This document shows positions 32,759 to 41,816 of a stretch of 43,890 bases of DNA, one piece after another; the first letter of the stretch is position 1, and every line of letters starts with the position of its first letter. This DNA comes from an uncultured Bacteroides sp. (lineage in GTDB: Bacteria > Bacteroidota > Bacteroidia > Bacteroidales > Bacteroidaceae), in assembly GCF_902491285.1 (NCBI RefSeq), contig NZ_CABUHK010000050.1:1-43890 (forward strand). The letters run 5' to 3'. The notes beneath the pieces are model-generated. The model saw only the letters and a program-made list of their open reading frames with translations. It was not told where the DNA came from and did not search any database. The position numbers and the translations under genes were made by a program.

Positions 32759-32851
32759 TTTCACGACAGAGGACACGGAGGACACAGAGGATAATTTGAA
32801 TGACATTCCTTTCATTTACTCTCTATGTCCTCCGCGTCCTCTGTTGTGAAA
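32759..32851. repeat. 31-bp inverted repeat built on GGACACRGA units
   Basis: The arms 32759-32789 and 32821-32851 are reverse complements at 28 of 31 positions around a 31-nt loop. Each arm carries tandem 9-mers of the type GAGGACACG. Similar CACAGAGGACACGGAG-type sequences recur in many bacterial genomes, so this is probably a dispersed repeat. It may also terminate dnaN, though it lacks a T-run. Confidence 0.7.
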
Positions 32852-32865
32852 CAAAATGAATAAAA

Positions 32866-33645
32866 ATGAAATTAAATCTGAAAAACCCTATTGTCTTTTT
32901 CGATCTTGAGACGACAGGAACCAATATCAACACAGACCGAATCGTTGAAATCTGTTATTTGAAAGTTTACCCGAACGGGAATGAGGAAGCGAAAACTCTG
33001 CGCATCAATCCCGAAATGCACATCCCCGAAGCATCTTCCGCCGTGCATGGCATTTATGACGCTGACGTGGCAGATTGCCCGACTTTCAAGGAAGTGGCAA
33101 AGAATATTGCCCGCGACATTGAAGGATGCGACCTGGCCGGATTCAATTCCAACCGTTTTGATATTCCTGTGCTGGCAGAAGAATTTCTGCGTGCCGGGGT
33201 GGACATTGATATGAGCAAACGTAAATTTGTGGATGTACAGGTGATATTTCATAAAATGGAACAACGTACCCTGTCCGCAGCCTACAAGTTCTATTGCGAG
33301 AAGAATCTGGAAGATGCGCACACTGCCGAAGCGGATACACGGGCTACATACGAGGTGCTGAAGGCACAGCTCGACCGTTATCCGGATCTTCAGAATGACA
33401 TCGCATTCCTTGCCGATTATTCCAGTTTCAGCAAAAACGTAGATTTTGCAGGACGTATGGTTTACGATGATAATGGAACGGAAGTGTTCAACTTCGGAAA
33501 GTATAAAGGAATGTCGGTAGCCGAGGTGTTGAAGAAAGACCCCGGATATTACAGTTGGATTTTGAATAGTGATTTCACGCTGAATACGAAGGCGGCCTTG
33601 ACTAAGATCCGCTTGCGTGAAATGAGTAATTTGATTACGAAATAA
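32866..33645 (+). CDS. 3'-5' exonuclease (DnaQ/ExoX-like)
   Basis: A 259-residue DEDDh exonuclease. ExoI motif FFDLETTG, ExoII AGFNSNRFDIPVL and ExoIII HTAEADTRATYEV (His and Asp) are all present. The C-terminal 60 residues (FNFGKYKGMSVAEVLKKDPGYYSWIL) form a small domain found in DNA-polymerase-III-epsilon-like exonucleases of Bacteroidetes. It probably acts in proofreading or repair. It overlaps coaBC by one base. Confidence 0.9.
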   Translation: MKLNLKNPIVFFDLETTGTNINTDRIVEICYLKVYPNGNEEAKTLRINPEMHIPEASSAVHGIYDADVADCPTFKEVAKNIARDIEGCDLAGFNSNRFDIPVLAEEFLRAGVDIDMSKRKFVDVQVIFHKMEQRTLSAAYKFYCEKNLEDAHTAEADTRATYEVLKAQLDRYPDLQNDIAFLADYSSFSKNVDFAGRMVYDDNGTEVFNFGKYKGMSVAEVLKKDPGYYSWILNSDFTLNTKAALTKIRLREMSNLITK

Positions 33646-34862
33646 TGCTAAAAGGAAAAAAGATAATTCTTGGAATTACCGGCAGTATTGCCGCATATAA
33701 GGCTTGCTATATCATCCGCGGACTTATCAGGCAAGGAGCGGAAGTGCAGGTTGTGATTACTCCGGCGGGAAAAGAATTTATTACTCCCATTACTCTATCG
33801 GCCTTGACCAGCAAACCGGTCATCAGTGAATTCTTTGCCCAACGTGACGGAACGTGGAACAGCCACGTTGACCTCGGACTGTGGGCAGATGCGATGCTGA
33901 TAGCTCCCGCCACTGCCTCTACCATTGGCAAAATGGCAAACGGGATAGCTGATAATATGCTGATAACGACCTATCTTTCGGCGAAAGCTCCGGTGTTTGT
34001 AGCTCCGGCTATGGACCTCGATATGTATGCTCATCCTGCCACTCAGAAGAATCTGGAGATACTTCGTTCTTACGGCAATCATATTATCGAGCCGGGTACG
34101 GGTGAGCTTGCCAGTCATCTTGTAGGGAAGGGACGTATGGAGGAACCGGAGAATATCATCCGTGTGCTGGATGAATTTTTTTCTGCAAACGGTGAGCTGC
34201 AAGGTAAGAAAATAATGATTACAGCCGGGCCGACTTATGAGAAGATTGACCCTGTCCGTTTTATCGGCAACTATTCTTCCGGAAAAATGGGGTTTGCCCT
34301 CGCGGAAGAATGTGCACGTCGTGGAGCGCAGGTGACACTGATAGCGGGACCCGTGCAACTGAAAACACAACATTCCCGCATTCGTCGCATTGATGTAGAG
34401 TCTGCCGGCGAAATGTCGGTAGCGTCGAAAAAATACTTTGCCGAAGCCGATGCGGGTATTCTTTGTGCGGCAGTAGCCGATTTCCGTCCGGAGGTGGTAG
34501 CCGATAAGAAAATTAAACGTGAGAAGGAGGAAGAACTGACTCTGCATCTTCAGGCAACCGAAGATATTGCGGCAAGTCTGGGAGCGTTGAAAGGTAAGAA
34601 TCAGTTGTTGGTAGGCTTTGCCCTCGAAACGAACAATGAACAGCAGAATGCCGAAGGAAAGCTCGAACGCAAGAACTTCGACTTCATTGTACTTAATTCG
34701 CTCAATGATGCGGGAGCCGGATTCCGTTGCGATACGAATAAAATAAGTATAATAGACAGAAAAGGCCGTACTGACTACCCCCTGAAATCAAAAACGGAAG
34801 TAGCTCAAGATATTATCGATCGTCTGTCTGATGAATTGAAACTCTTAACTCTCAACCCTTAA
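33645..34862 (+). CDS. coaBC: Phosphopantothenoylcysteine decarboxylase / synthetase
   Basis: A 405-residue bifunctional enzyme of coenzyme A synthesis. The CoaC part (about 1-185) is a flavoprotein with GITGSIAAYKA, the catalytic His in WNSHVDLGLWADAM and the substrate motif PAMDLDMYAHPAT. The CoaB part (about 190-405) has MITAGPTYEKIDPVRFIGNYSSGKMG and AAVADFRP. It attaches cysteine to phosphopantothenate and then decarboxylates it. It lies between the exonuclease gene (1-nt overlap) and recN (15-nt gap). Confidence 0.95.
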   Translation: MLKGKKIILGITGSIAAYKACYIIRGLIRQGAEVQVVITPAGKEFITPITLSALTSKPVISEFFAQRDGTWNSHVDLGLWADAMLIAPATASTIGKMANGIADNMLITTYLSAKAPVFVAPAMDLDMYAHPATQKNLEILRSYGNHIIEPGTGELASHLVGKGRMEEPENIIRVLDEFFSANGELQGKKIMITAGPTYEKIDPVRFIGNYSSGKMGFALAEECARRGAQVTLIAGPVQLKTQHSRIRRIDVESAGEMSVASKKYFAEADAGILCAAVADFRPEVVADKKIKREKEEELTLHLQATEDIAASLGALKGKNQLLVGFALETNNEQQNAEGKLERKNFDFIVLNSLNDAGAGFRCDTNKISIIDRKGRTDYPLKSKTEVAQDIIDRLSDELKLLTLNP

Positions 34863-34877
34863 CTTTCACTGATCCAA

Positions 34878-36539
34878 ATGTTACGTTCATTATACATTCA
34901 GAATTACGCATTGATAGAGAAACTGGACATCAGTTTTGAAACAGGCTTTTCCGTTATAACAGGTGAAACGGGGGCCGGAAAGTCAATTATTCTGGGAGCA
35001 ATCGGTCTGTTGCTTGGGCAGCGGGCGGATATGAAGGCCATTCGCCGGGGGGCTTCCAAATGTGTAATAGAGGCACGTTTTGATATTTCAGCGTATGGTA
35101 TGCGCCCGTTCTTTGAGGAGAACGAGCTGGAATATGATGAGGAGTGCATCTTGCGCCGTGAAGTGCAGGCATCCGGTAAAAGCCGGGCATTTATTAATGA
35201 TACTCCCGCATCTTTGGTGCAGGTAAAAGAGTTGGGCGAACAGTTGATTGATGTACATTCGCAACATCAGAACCTGTTGCTCAATAAGGAAGGGTTTCAG
35301 TTGAATGTGCTCGACATTCTTGCACATAATGATGCGGCACTGGAGAAATATCACTCTCGTTATGCCGGGTGGAAACAGACTGAAAGAGAGCTGTCCGAGT
35401 TAATGGAACTGGCTGAGAAAAGCCGTGCTGATGAAGATTATATCCGTTTTCAACTGGAGCAGCTTGAAGAAGCTCATCTTGCCGAAGGAGAGCAGGAGGA
35501 ACTGGAACAAGAAGCTGAAATGTTAAGTCATGCGGAGGAGATCAAGGCGGGGCTTTATCGGGTGGAACAGTCTTTTGCTTCGGACGAAGGAGGATTGCTT
35601 TCCTATTTAAAGGACAGTCTCAATACGCTGAATAACTTGCAAAGAGTTTATCAGCCTGCCAAGGAACTTGCCGAACGTATGGAAAGTGCCTATATCGAAC
35701 TGAAAGATATTTCGCAGGAGGTATCTTCGCAAGGTGAGTCTATCGAGTTCAATCCTACAAGGCTGGATGAGGTGAACGATCGTCTGAACATGATCTATTC
35801 CCTGCAACAGAAACACCGTGTGCAGACACTTGAGGAACTGATTGCTTTGACGGAGGAATATCGTGGCAAGTTGTCCGCTATCACTTCTTACGATGAGCGC
35901 ATTGCCGAACTGACAGAACGTAAGGAAGAACAATATAAACAGGTCAAGCAGCAGGCGGAAGTGCTGACCAAAGCCCGTGCAGCGGCTGCGCGTGAGGTAG
36001 AAAAACAGTTGGCAGCCCGGTTGGTACCGTTGGGAATGCCGAATGTCCGTTTCCAGGTGGAAATGGGGTTAAAGAAAGAACCCGGATTACAGGGAGAAGA
36101 TACTGTCAGCTTCTTGTTTTCTGCCAACAAGAACGGTGTGTTGCAGAACATTTCTTCCGTCGCTTCGGGAGGTGAAATAGCGCGTGTCATGCTGTCTATC
36201 AAAGCAATGATTGCCGGAGCCGTGAAACTGCCGACTATCGTATTTGATGAGATTGACACCGGAGTATCCGGTGAAATAGCCGACCGCATGGCAGACATGA
36301 TGCAGGAAATGGGCGAACAGAACCGTCAGGTTATCAGTATCACTCACCTGCCGCAGATAGCTGCCCGGGGAGGGGCCCATTATAAAGTATATAAGAAGGA
36401 CAGCGATACGGAAACCAACAGCCACATCCGACGTCTCACCGACGAGGAACGGGTAGAGGAGATTGCACACATGTTAAGTGGTGCTACATTGACCGAAGCT
36501 GCCCTTAGCAATGCCAAAGCCCTGCTTGCCCGCAACTGA
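34878..36539 (+). CDS. recN: DNA repair protein RecN
   Basis: A 553-residue SMC-like ATPase for double-strand break repair. Walker A is GETGAGKSIILGA near residue 30, and the QHQNLLL segment follows. A central coiled coil spans about 160-380 (rich in E/Q/L, for example EQLEEAHLAEGEQEELEQEAE). The C-terminal ATPase half has SVASGGEIARVMLSIKAM (signature), VFDEIDTGVSG (Walker B) and ITHLPQIAARG (switch). The length is normal for the family. Confidence 0.95.
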   Translation: MLRSLYIQNYALIEKLDISFETGFSVITGETGAGKSIILGAIGLLLGQRADMKAIRRGASKCVIEARFDISAYGMRPFFEENELEYDEECILRREVQASGKSRAFINDTPASLVQVKELGEQLIDVHSQHQNLLLNKEGFQLNVLDILAHNDAALEKYHSRYAGWKQTERELSELMELAEKSRADEDYIRFQLEQLEEAHLAEGEQEELEQEAEMLSHAEEIKAGLYRVEQSFASDEGGLLSYLKDSLNTLNNLQRVYQPAKELAERMESAYIELKDISQEVSSQGESIEFNPTRLDEVNDRLNMIYSLQQKHRVQTLEELIALTEEYRGKLSAITSYDERIAELTERKEEQYKQVKQQAEVLTKARAAAAREVEKQLAARLVPLGMPNVRFQVEMGLKKEPGLQGEDTVSFLFSANKNGVLQNISSVASGGEIARVMLSIKAMIAGAVKLPTIVFDEIDTGVSGEIADRMADMMQEMGEQNRQVISITHLPQIAARGGAHYKVYKKDSDTETNSHIRRLTDEERVEEIAHMLSGATLTEAALSNAKALLARN

Positions 36540-36574
36540 TAAATAGTAAATTATAAAACAGTAAATTAACATAG

Positions 36575-37318
36575 ATGCTTGATAAAAGTGAAATGATTTT
36601 CGGCGTTCGTGCCGTGATAGAGGCCATTCAGGCTGGTAAAGAGATTGATAAGATTCTGGTAAAGAAAGACATTCAGAGTGATCTTTCCAAAGAACTTTTT
36701 GCAGCTTTGAAAGGTCTGCTGATACCCGTTCAGCGTGTTCCGGTGGAGCGTATTAACCGTATCACCCGGAAAAATCATCAGGGTGTGGTGGCTTTCATTT
36801 CATCCGTAACTTATCAGAAGACGGAAGATCTCGTTCCTTTCTTGTTCGAACAAGGGAAGAATCCGTTTTTCGTCATGCTTGACGGAGTGACCGATGTACG
36901 CAATTTCGGTGCAATTGCCCGTACCTGTGAATGTGCAGCCGTAGACGCTGTGATTATTCCGGCTCGTGGCAGTGCTTCTGTGAATGCGGATGCTGTGAAA
37001 ACTTCTGCAGGGGCATTGCATACCCTTCCGGTATGTCGTGAGCAAAATCTGCGTGCGACTCTGCAATACTTGAAGGATAGCGGTTTCCGTATTGTTGCTG
37101 CTACGGAAAAAGGAGACTACGACTATACGAAAGCTGATTATACAGGACCGTTATGCATCATTATGGGTGCGGAAGATACGGGAGTCTCTTATGATAACCT
37201 GGCACTCTGTGACGAATGGGTGAAGATACCGATGTTGGGAACAATCGAATCCCTCAATGTGTCTGTTGCTGCCGGTATCCTGATTTACGAAGCTGTGAAA
37301 CAAAGAAACAACGACTGA
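36575..37318 (+). CDS. rlmB: 23S rRNA 2'-O-methyltransferase, TrmH/RlmB family
   Basis: A 247-residue SPOUT methyltransferase. The N-terminal part (FGVRAVIEAIQAGKEIDKILV and PVQRVPVERINRITRKNHQGVVAF) is the L30e-like RNA-binding domain. The catalytic knot has DGVTDVRNFGAIARTCE, IIMGAEDTGVS and IPMLGTIESLNVSVAAGILIYE. RlmB methylates G2251 of 23S rRNA in E. coli; the exact site here is inferred. It is followed after 1 nt by the TPR protein gene. Confidence 0.9.
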   Translation: MLDKSEMIFGVRAVIEAIQAGKEIDKILVKKDIQSDLSKELFAALKGLLIPVQRVPVERINRITRKNHQGVVAFISSVTYQKTEDLVPFLFEQGKNPFFVMLDGVTDVRNFGAIARTCECAAVDAVIIPARGSASVNADAVKTSAGALHTLPVCREQNLRATLQYLKDSGFRIVAATEKGDYDYTKADYTGPLCIIMGAEDTGVSYDNLALCDEWVKIPMLGTIESLNVSVAAGILIYEAVKQRNND

Positions 37319-37319
37319 T

Positions 37320-39026
37320 ATGAAGAAGATTTTAATCCTACCTTTGGTGCTTTTCTTTCTGGTACAGGGAAGCATGGCACAAACCCCTAAATGGGTGGAG
37401 AAGGCGAAACGCGCAGTTTTCTCTGTGGTGACTTATGACAAGAATGATAAGATGCTGAACACCGGGAACGGATTTTTTGTATCCGAAGACGGATTGGCTT
37501 TATCTGATTATAGCCTTTTTAAAGGAGCGGAACGTGCGGTGGTTATCACGGCGGACGGCAAGCAAATGCCGGTAGACGTGATACTTGGAGCTAATGATAT
37601 GTACGATGTTATTAAGTTCCGTGTAGCCATTACCGAGAAGAAAGTTCCTGCGTTGAACGTGGCAAAAGCTGCTCCGGAAGTGGGAGCCGATGCATGGATG
37701 CTTCCTTATTCGACACAAAAGAGTATTGCTTGTGTATCCGGTAAAGTGAAAGATGTCTCCAAAGTGGCCGGAGAATATCATTATTATACGTTGGGTATGC
37801 AGATGAAAGATAAAATGGTTAGTTGCCCGGTGATGAATGCGGAAGGACAGGTATTCGGTATTTCCCAGAAGTCCTCCGGAATTGATACGGTGACTACTTG
37901 TTATGCAGCAGGGGCCGCTTTTGCCATGGCACAAAAAATCAATGCGCTTTCTTTGGGTGATGCTGCGCTGAAAAGTATCGGAATCAGGAAAGGACTGCCC
38001 GAAGTGGAAGATCAGGCATTGGTTTACTTGTTTATGGCTTCTTCACAAATGACGGATGAAGAGTACGGCAAACTATTGGATGATTTTATCCGCCAGTTCC
38101 CGAACAGCACGGACGGGTATATTCGCCGTGCCAATTATTATGTAACTAAGGGACAGGAAGACCAATCTTGGTTTGACAAGGCGGTTGCCGACTTTAATAA
38201 GGCATTGAAGGTAGCACAGAAAAAGGATGATGTGTATTACAACATTGCCAAGTTGATGCATGCTTACCAATTATCGAAGCCTGAGAAGACGTATAAAGAC
38301 TGGACGTATGACACGGCTTTGAAGAATCTCCGCCAGGCAATCGCTATTGATCCGCTTCCTGTTTACACTCAGCTGGAAGGGGATATTCTGTTTGCCCAAC
38401 AGGACTATGCAGGTGCTTTGGCTGCTTATGAGAAAGTGAACGCCAGCAATATTGCTTCTCCTGCTACCTTCTTTAGTGCCGCTAAAACCAAGGAATTGCT
38501 GAAAGCGGATCCGAAAGAAGTTATTGTATTAATGGATAGTTGTATCGCCCGTTGTCCGCAACCGGTTACTTCCGCGTTTGCTCCTTATCTTCTGGAACGT
38601 GCACAGATGAATCTGAATGCCAATCAGGCGCGTAATGCGATGCTCGATTACGATGCTTATTTTAAAGCAGTCAACGGACAGGTGAATGATATGTTCTATT
38701 ATTATCGAGAACAAGCTGCCCTGAAAGCACGCCAGTATCAACGTGCATTGGATGATATTGCCAAGGCGATCGAACTGAATCCGAAAGACCTGACTTATAA
38801 GGCAGAGCAAGCAGTGGTAAACCTGCGTGTGGGACGGTATGAAGAGGCTGTTCAAATATTGAATAATATATTGAAAGAAGATCCGAAATATGCCGAGGCC
38901 TATCGTCTGCTCGGACTTTGTCAGATACAGTTGAAGAAAACGGATGAAGCTTGCGGCAATTTCAATAAAGCAAAAGAACTGGGTGATCCGAATACGGATG
39001 ATCTGATAAAGAAATATTGCAAGTAA
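37320..39026 (+). CDS. Exported trypsin-fold (degenerate) plus TPR protein
   Basis: A 568-residue exported protein. A signal peptide (to GSMAQ, about residue 21) precedes a trypsin-like fold (about 25-210), recognised from FSVVTYDKNDKMLNTGNGFFVSEDGLALSDYSLFKGA and the later VMNAEGQVFGIS. The catalytic His is replaced in LSDYSL (family: TNxHV) and the nucleophile in SCPVMN (family: GNSGGP), so protease activity is unlikely. Residues about 230-568 hold tetratricopeptide repeats, clearest at the end (ALDDIAKAIELNPKDLTYKAEQAV and AEAYRLLGLCQIQLKKTDEA). It is probably a periplasmic scaffold. A terminator follows. Confidence 0.78.
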   Translation: MKKILILPLVLFFLVQGSMAQTPKWVEKAKRAVFSVVTYDKNDKMLNTGNGFFVSEDGLALSDYSLFKGAERAVVITADGKQMPVDVILGANDMYDVIKFRVAITEKKVPALNVAKAAPEVGADAWMLPYSTQKSIACVSGKVKDVSKVAGEYHYYTLGMQMKDKMVSCPVMNAEGQVFGISQKSSGIDTVTTCYAAGAAFAMAQKINALSLGDAALKSIGIRKGLPEVEDQALVYLFMASSQMTDEEYGKLLDDFIRQFPNSTDGYIRRANYYVTKGQEDQSWFDKAVADFNKALKVAQKKDDVYYNIAKLMHAYQLSKPEKTYKDWTYDTALKNLRQAIAIDPLPVYTQLEGDILFAQQDYAGALAAYEKVNASNIASPATFFSAAKTKELLKADPKEVIVLMDSCIARCPQPVTSAFAPYLLERAQMNLNANQARNAMLDYDAYFKAVNGQVNDMFYYYREQAALKARQYQRALDDIAKAIELNPKDLTYKAEQAVVNLRVGRYEEAVQILNNILKEDPKYAEAYRLLGLCQIQLKKTDEACGNFNKAKELGDPNTDDLIKKYCK

Positions 39027-39057
39027 AGATTGCTTTTTTCGAAGATATAAAAATGAA

Positions 39058-39097
39058 CCCCTGCCAGCTTTCTCAGTTGGCAGGGGCTCTTCGTTTT
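39058..39097 (+). terminator. Terminator after the TPR protein gene
   Basis: CCCCTGCCA and TGGCAGGGG form a perfect 9-bp stem with an 11-nt loop, followed by a T-rich tail ending in five T residues. Confidence 0.85.
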
Positions 39098-39279
39098 TGG
39101 GGACATTTCTTTAAAACTCTCTCTCTTTTCTGTTTTTCCCCACACTTGTTAAGTTCAGGTTATAGGTCTTAATGATATATAGGTTTGATCATTCTACGTT
39201 TGCTTTTTATATAATAAATGCAGGGGATTGGGAAATACTGCATCGTATTAATTATTTTTTTTAGAAAAAATCTTTTTCT

Positions 39280-39287
39280 TATATTTG
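39280..39287 (+). promoter_or_regulatory. -7 element of the GH89 gene
   Basis: TATATTTG is an exact TAnnTTTG match, 25 nt before the start codon at 39312. The -33 region is only T-rich, as in many regulated glycosidase promoters. Confidence 0.6.
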
Positions 39288-39311
39288 TGCTATATAAAAA
39301 TTGATAGTCAA

Positions 39312-41570
39312 ATGAAAAAACCTTTGTTGTTATTATTGTGCCTGTTTACTGTAATAGGCTATGCCAAAGACCCGCACATTAAGGCTGTTTATGCCTTAAT
39401 AGAGCGAGTCACACCCGGATATGGGAAACAGATCAAACTGCAATTGATCGACCCCGCCAATGGAGAGGATGTGTATGAAATCTCATCAGAAAAAGGGAAA
39501 GTCCTTTTGAAAGGGAATAATGCCATAGCCCTGTCCACTGCATTTAACCAATATCTGAAATATACGTGTAACGCGCATGTTTCATGGTTGGGTAATCAAT
39601 TAAACTTACCTGAAAATCTTCCGCTTCCCCAAAAGACTATCCGTAATACGATCAATGGTAAATACAGGGTATACATGAATTATTGTACGGTCAGCTATAC
39701 TGCTGCCTATTGGGATTGGGAACGTTGGCAACGCGAAATAGATTTCATGGCTATGAATTCTATCAATATGCCTTTGGCAACAGTAGGATTGGAAGCTGTA
39801 TGGTATAACACGTTATTGAAACATCGGTTTACAGATGAAGAAGCACGCCGTTTTTTAGCCGGTCCGGGACATGCTGCCTGGCAATGGATGCAAAATCTGC
39901 AAAGTTATGGAGGTCCGCTGCCTAAATCTTGGATCGATAAACATATTATCTTAGCTAAAAAGATAATAGACCGTGAAAGGGAATTAGGTATGACACCGAT
40001 CCAACAAGGATTCTCCGGTTATGTTCCTCGTGAATTGAAAGATAAATATCCTGAAGCTAAAATTCGCCTGCAACCCGGTTGGTGCGGATTTAAAGGAGCA
40101 GGACAGCTTGATCCTACCGATGCGTTGTTTGCAACATTAGGCCGTGATTTTTTAGAGGAAGAAAAGAAACTTTATGGCACGTATGGAATATACGCAGCAG
40201 ATCCGTTCCACGAGAGTGCACCTCCTGTCAATACTCCGGAGTATTTAAGCGCAGTAGGGCATGCCATATATAAATTAATCAAAGATTTCGACCCGAAAGC
40301 TAAATGGGCTATGCAGGCATGGAGTTTGCGGGAACCGATTGTAAAGGCTGTTCCTCAGAATGACCTGATTATTCTGGACTTAAATGGAGAAAAGATAAAG
40401 GGCCGCAAAGGCTTTTGGGGATACCCGGCTGTGGAAGGAAATTTGCATAACTTCGGCGGGCGTATTAATATGCATGGAGATTTGCGTTTGCTGGCCTCCA
40501 ACCAATATATGACGGCTTTAAAACAGTATCCCAATGTATGTGGCTCCGGTTTGTTTATGGAAGCTATTGAACAGAATCCTGTATATTATGATTTGGCATT
40601 TGAGATGCCTTTGCATAAAGGGGAAGTAGCCATTGAGGAATGGCTTAAGCAATATGCCAACCGACGTTATGGGGCTGTCTCTCCCTCGGCTCAGCAAGCT
40701 ATGATTTGTTTATTGGAGGGACCTTATCGTCCCGGTACAAATGGTACCGAACGAAGTTCTATCATTGCTGCACGTCCTGCTCTTAATGTAAAAAAATCAG
40801 GGCCTAATGCGGGATTGGGAATTCCATATTCTCCTTTATTAGTCATTCAGGCCGAAGGTTTGTTACTCAAAGATGCCGATAAACTGAAGAACTCTGAACC
40901 TTATCGTTTTGATGTGATAGATGTCCAAAGGCAAATGATGACCAATATGGGACAAGTTATCCATAAAAGAGCTGCCGAAGCTTTCCTGAATAGAGACAAA
41001 GAGGCTTTCGCTTTGCATAGCAAACGCTTCTTGCAAATGCTGGAAGATGTGGACGAGCTGCTTCGTACACGTCCTGAATTTAATTTTGACCGTTGGCTGA
41101 CATCTGCACGAAGTTGGGGGGATACGGAAGAAGAAAAGAACCAGTTAGAATATGATGCCACTTCCTTAGTCACTATTTGGGGGGCAGACGGAGATCCTTC
41201 TATTTTTGACTACTCATGGAGAGAATGGACGGGACTTATTAAAGGGTATTATTTGCCGCGTTGGACGAAGTTTTATGCCATGCTTCAGGAACATCTCGAT
41301 AATGGAACAACCTATTCGGAGGAGGGATTACGTCAGACGCATGGACGAGAGGCTTTCCGTGCCAATGATTTTTATAGTAAACTGGGGGATTGGGAGTTAC
41401 AATTTGTATCTACCCCCAATAAGGCACGTACTCCAATCGTACAAGGGGATGAAATAGAAATTGCCGGTCGGATGTATAAGAAATATACTGCTTTGGCCAA
41501 AGAATATTACCAGGACTTCAAAGCGGATGCAATCAAAGACGGTAAAACGTATGAGAATCTAGGGGAATAA
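39312..41570 (+). CDS. Alpha-N-acetylglucosaminidase, GH89
   Basis: A 752-residue secreted glycosidase like human NAGLU, which removes terminal alpha-linked GlcNAc. A signal peptide (to VIGYAK, residue 18) is followed by an N-terminal alpha/beta domain, then the TIM barrel: YRVYMNYCTVSYTAAYWDWERWQREIDFMAMNSINM (split over residues about 116-150), ADPFHESAPP near 299-308 and LFMEAIEQNPVYYDLAFE near 418-435 with the catalytic glutamates. The C-terminal helical domain is complete. Gut Bacteroides use GH89 on mucin caps and related glycans. The gene stands alone, without SusC/SusD partners. The frame opening at 39285 lies inside the promoter. Confidence 0.92.
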   Translation: MKKPLLLLLCLFTVIGYAKDPHIKAVYALIERVTPGYGKQIKLQLIDPANGEDVYEISSEKGKVLLKGNNAIALSTAFNQYLKYTCNAHVSWLGNQLNLPENLPLPQKTIRNTINGKYRVYMNYCTVSYTAAYWDWERWQREIDFMAMNSINMPLATVGLEAVWYNTLLKHRFTDEEARRFLAGPGHAAWQWMQNLQSYGGPLPKSWIDKHIILAKKIIDRERELGMTPIQQGFSGYVPRELKDKYPEAKIRLQPGWCGFKGAGQLDPTDALFATLGRDFLEEEKKLYGTYGIYAADPFHESAPPVNTPEYLSAVGHAIYKLIKDFDPKAKWAMQAWSLREPIVKAVPQNDLIILDLNGEKIKGRKGFWGYPAVEGNLHNFGGRINMHGDLRLLASNQYMTALKQYPNVCGSGLFMEAIEQNPVYYDLAFEMPLHKGEVAIEEWLKQYANRRYGAVSPSAQQAMICLLEGPYRPGTNGTERSSIIAARPALNVKKSGPNAGLGIPYSPLLVIQAEGLLLKDADKLKNSEPYRFDVIDVQRQMMTNMGQVIHKRAAEAFLNRDKEAFALHSKRFLQMLEDVDELLRTRPEFNFDRWLTSARSWGDTEEEKNQLEYDATSLVTIWGADGDPSIFDYSWREWTGLIKGYYLPRWTKFYAMLQEHLDNGTTYSEEGLRQTHGREAFRANDFYSKLGDWELQFVSTPNKARTPIVQGDEIEIAGRMYKKYTALAKEYYQDFKADAIKDGKTYENLGE

Positions 41571-41593
41571 TTTCTATATACCCACACATAAAG

Positions 41594-41640
41594 AGAGAGG
41601 ATAAATCATTTACTTAATAATGTTTATCCTCTCTTTGTTT
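41594..41640 (+). terminator. Terminator after the GH89 gene
   Basis: AGAGAGGATAAA (41594-41605) and TTTATCCTCTCT (41623-41634) are exact complements with a partly paired 17-nt loop, followed by a T-rich TTGTTT. Confidence 0.82.
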
Positions 41641-41816
41641 ATGATATTATAACTGAATAAGGCAGGGGTTATTGAGATTACAATTTGCATATTTTCTGGA
41701 AGAATATCTGATTTTCATGTAAAACAGTAAGTATTCCATAAATAGTATGTTCGGTTTAATGAAAATCTTGTATATTCCGTGATATTTTCACTCATTAATA
41801 TAATATGAAATGAATT

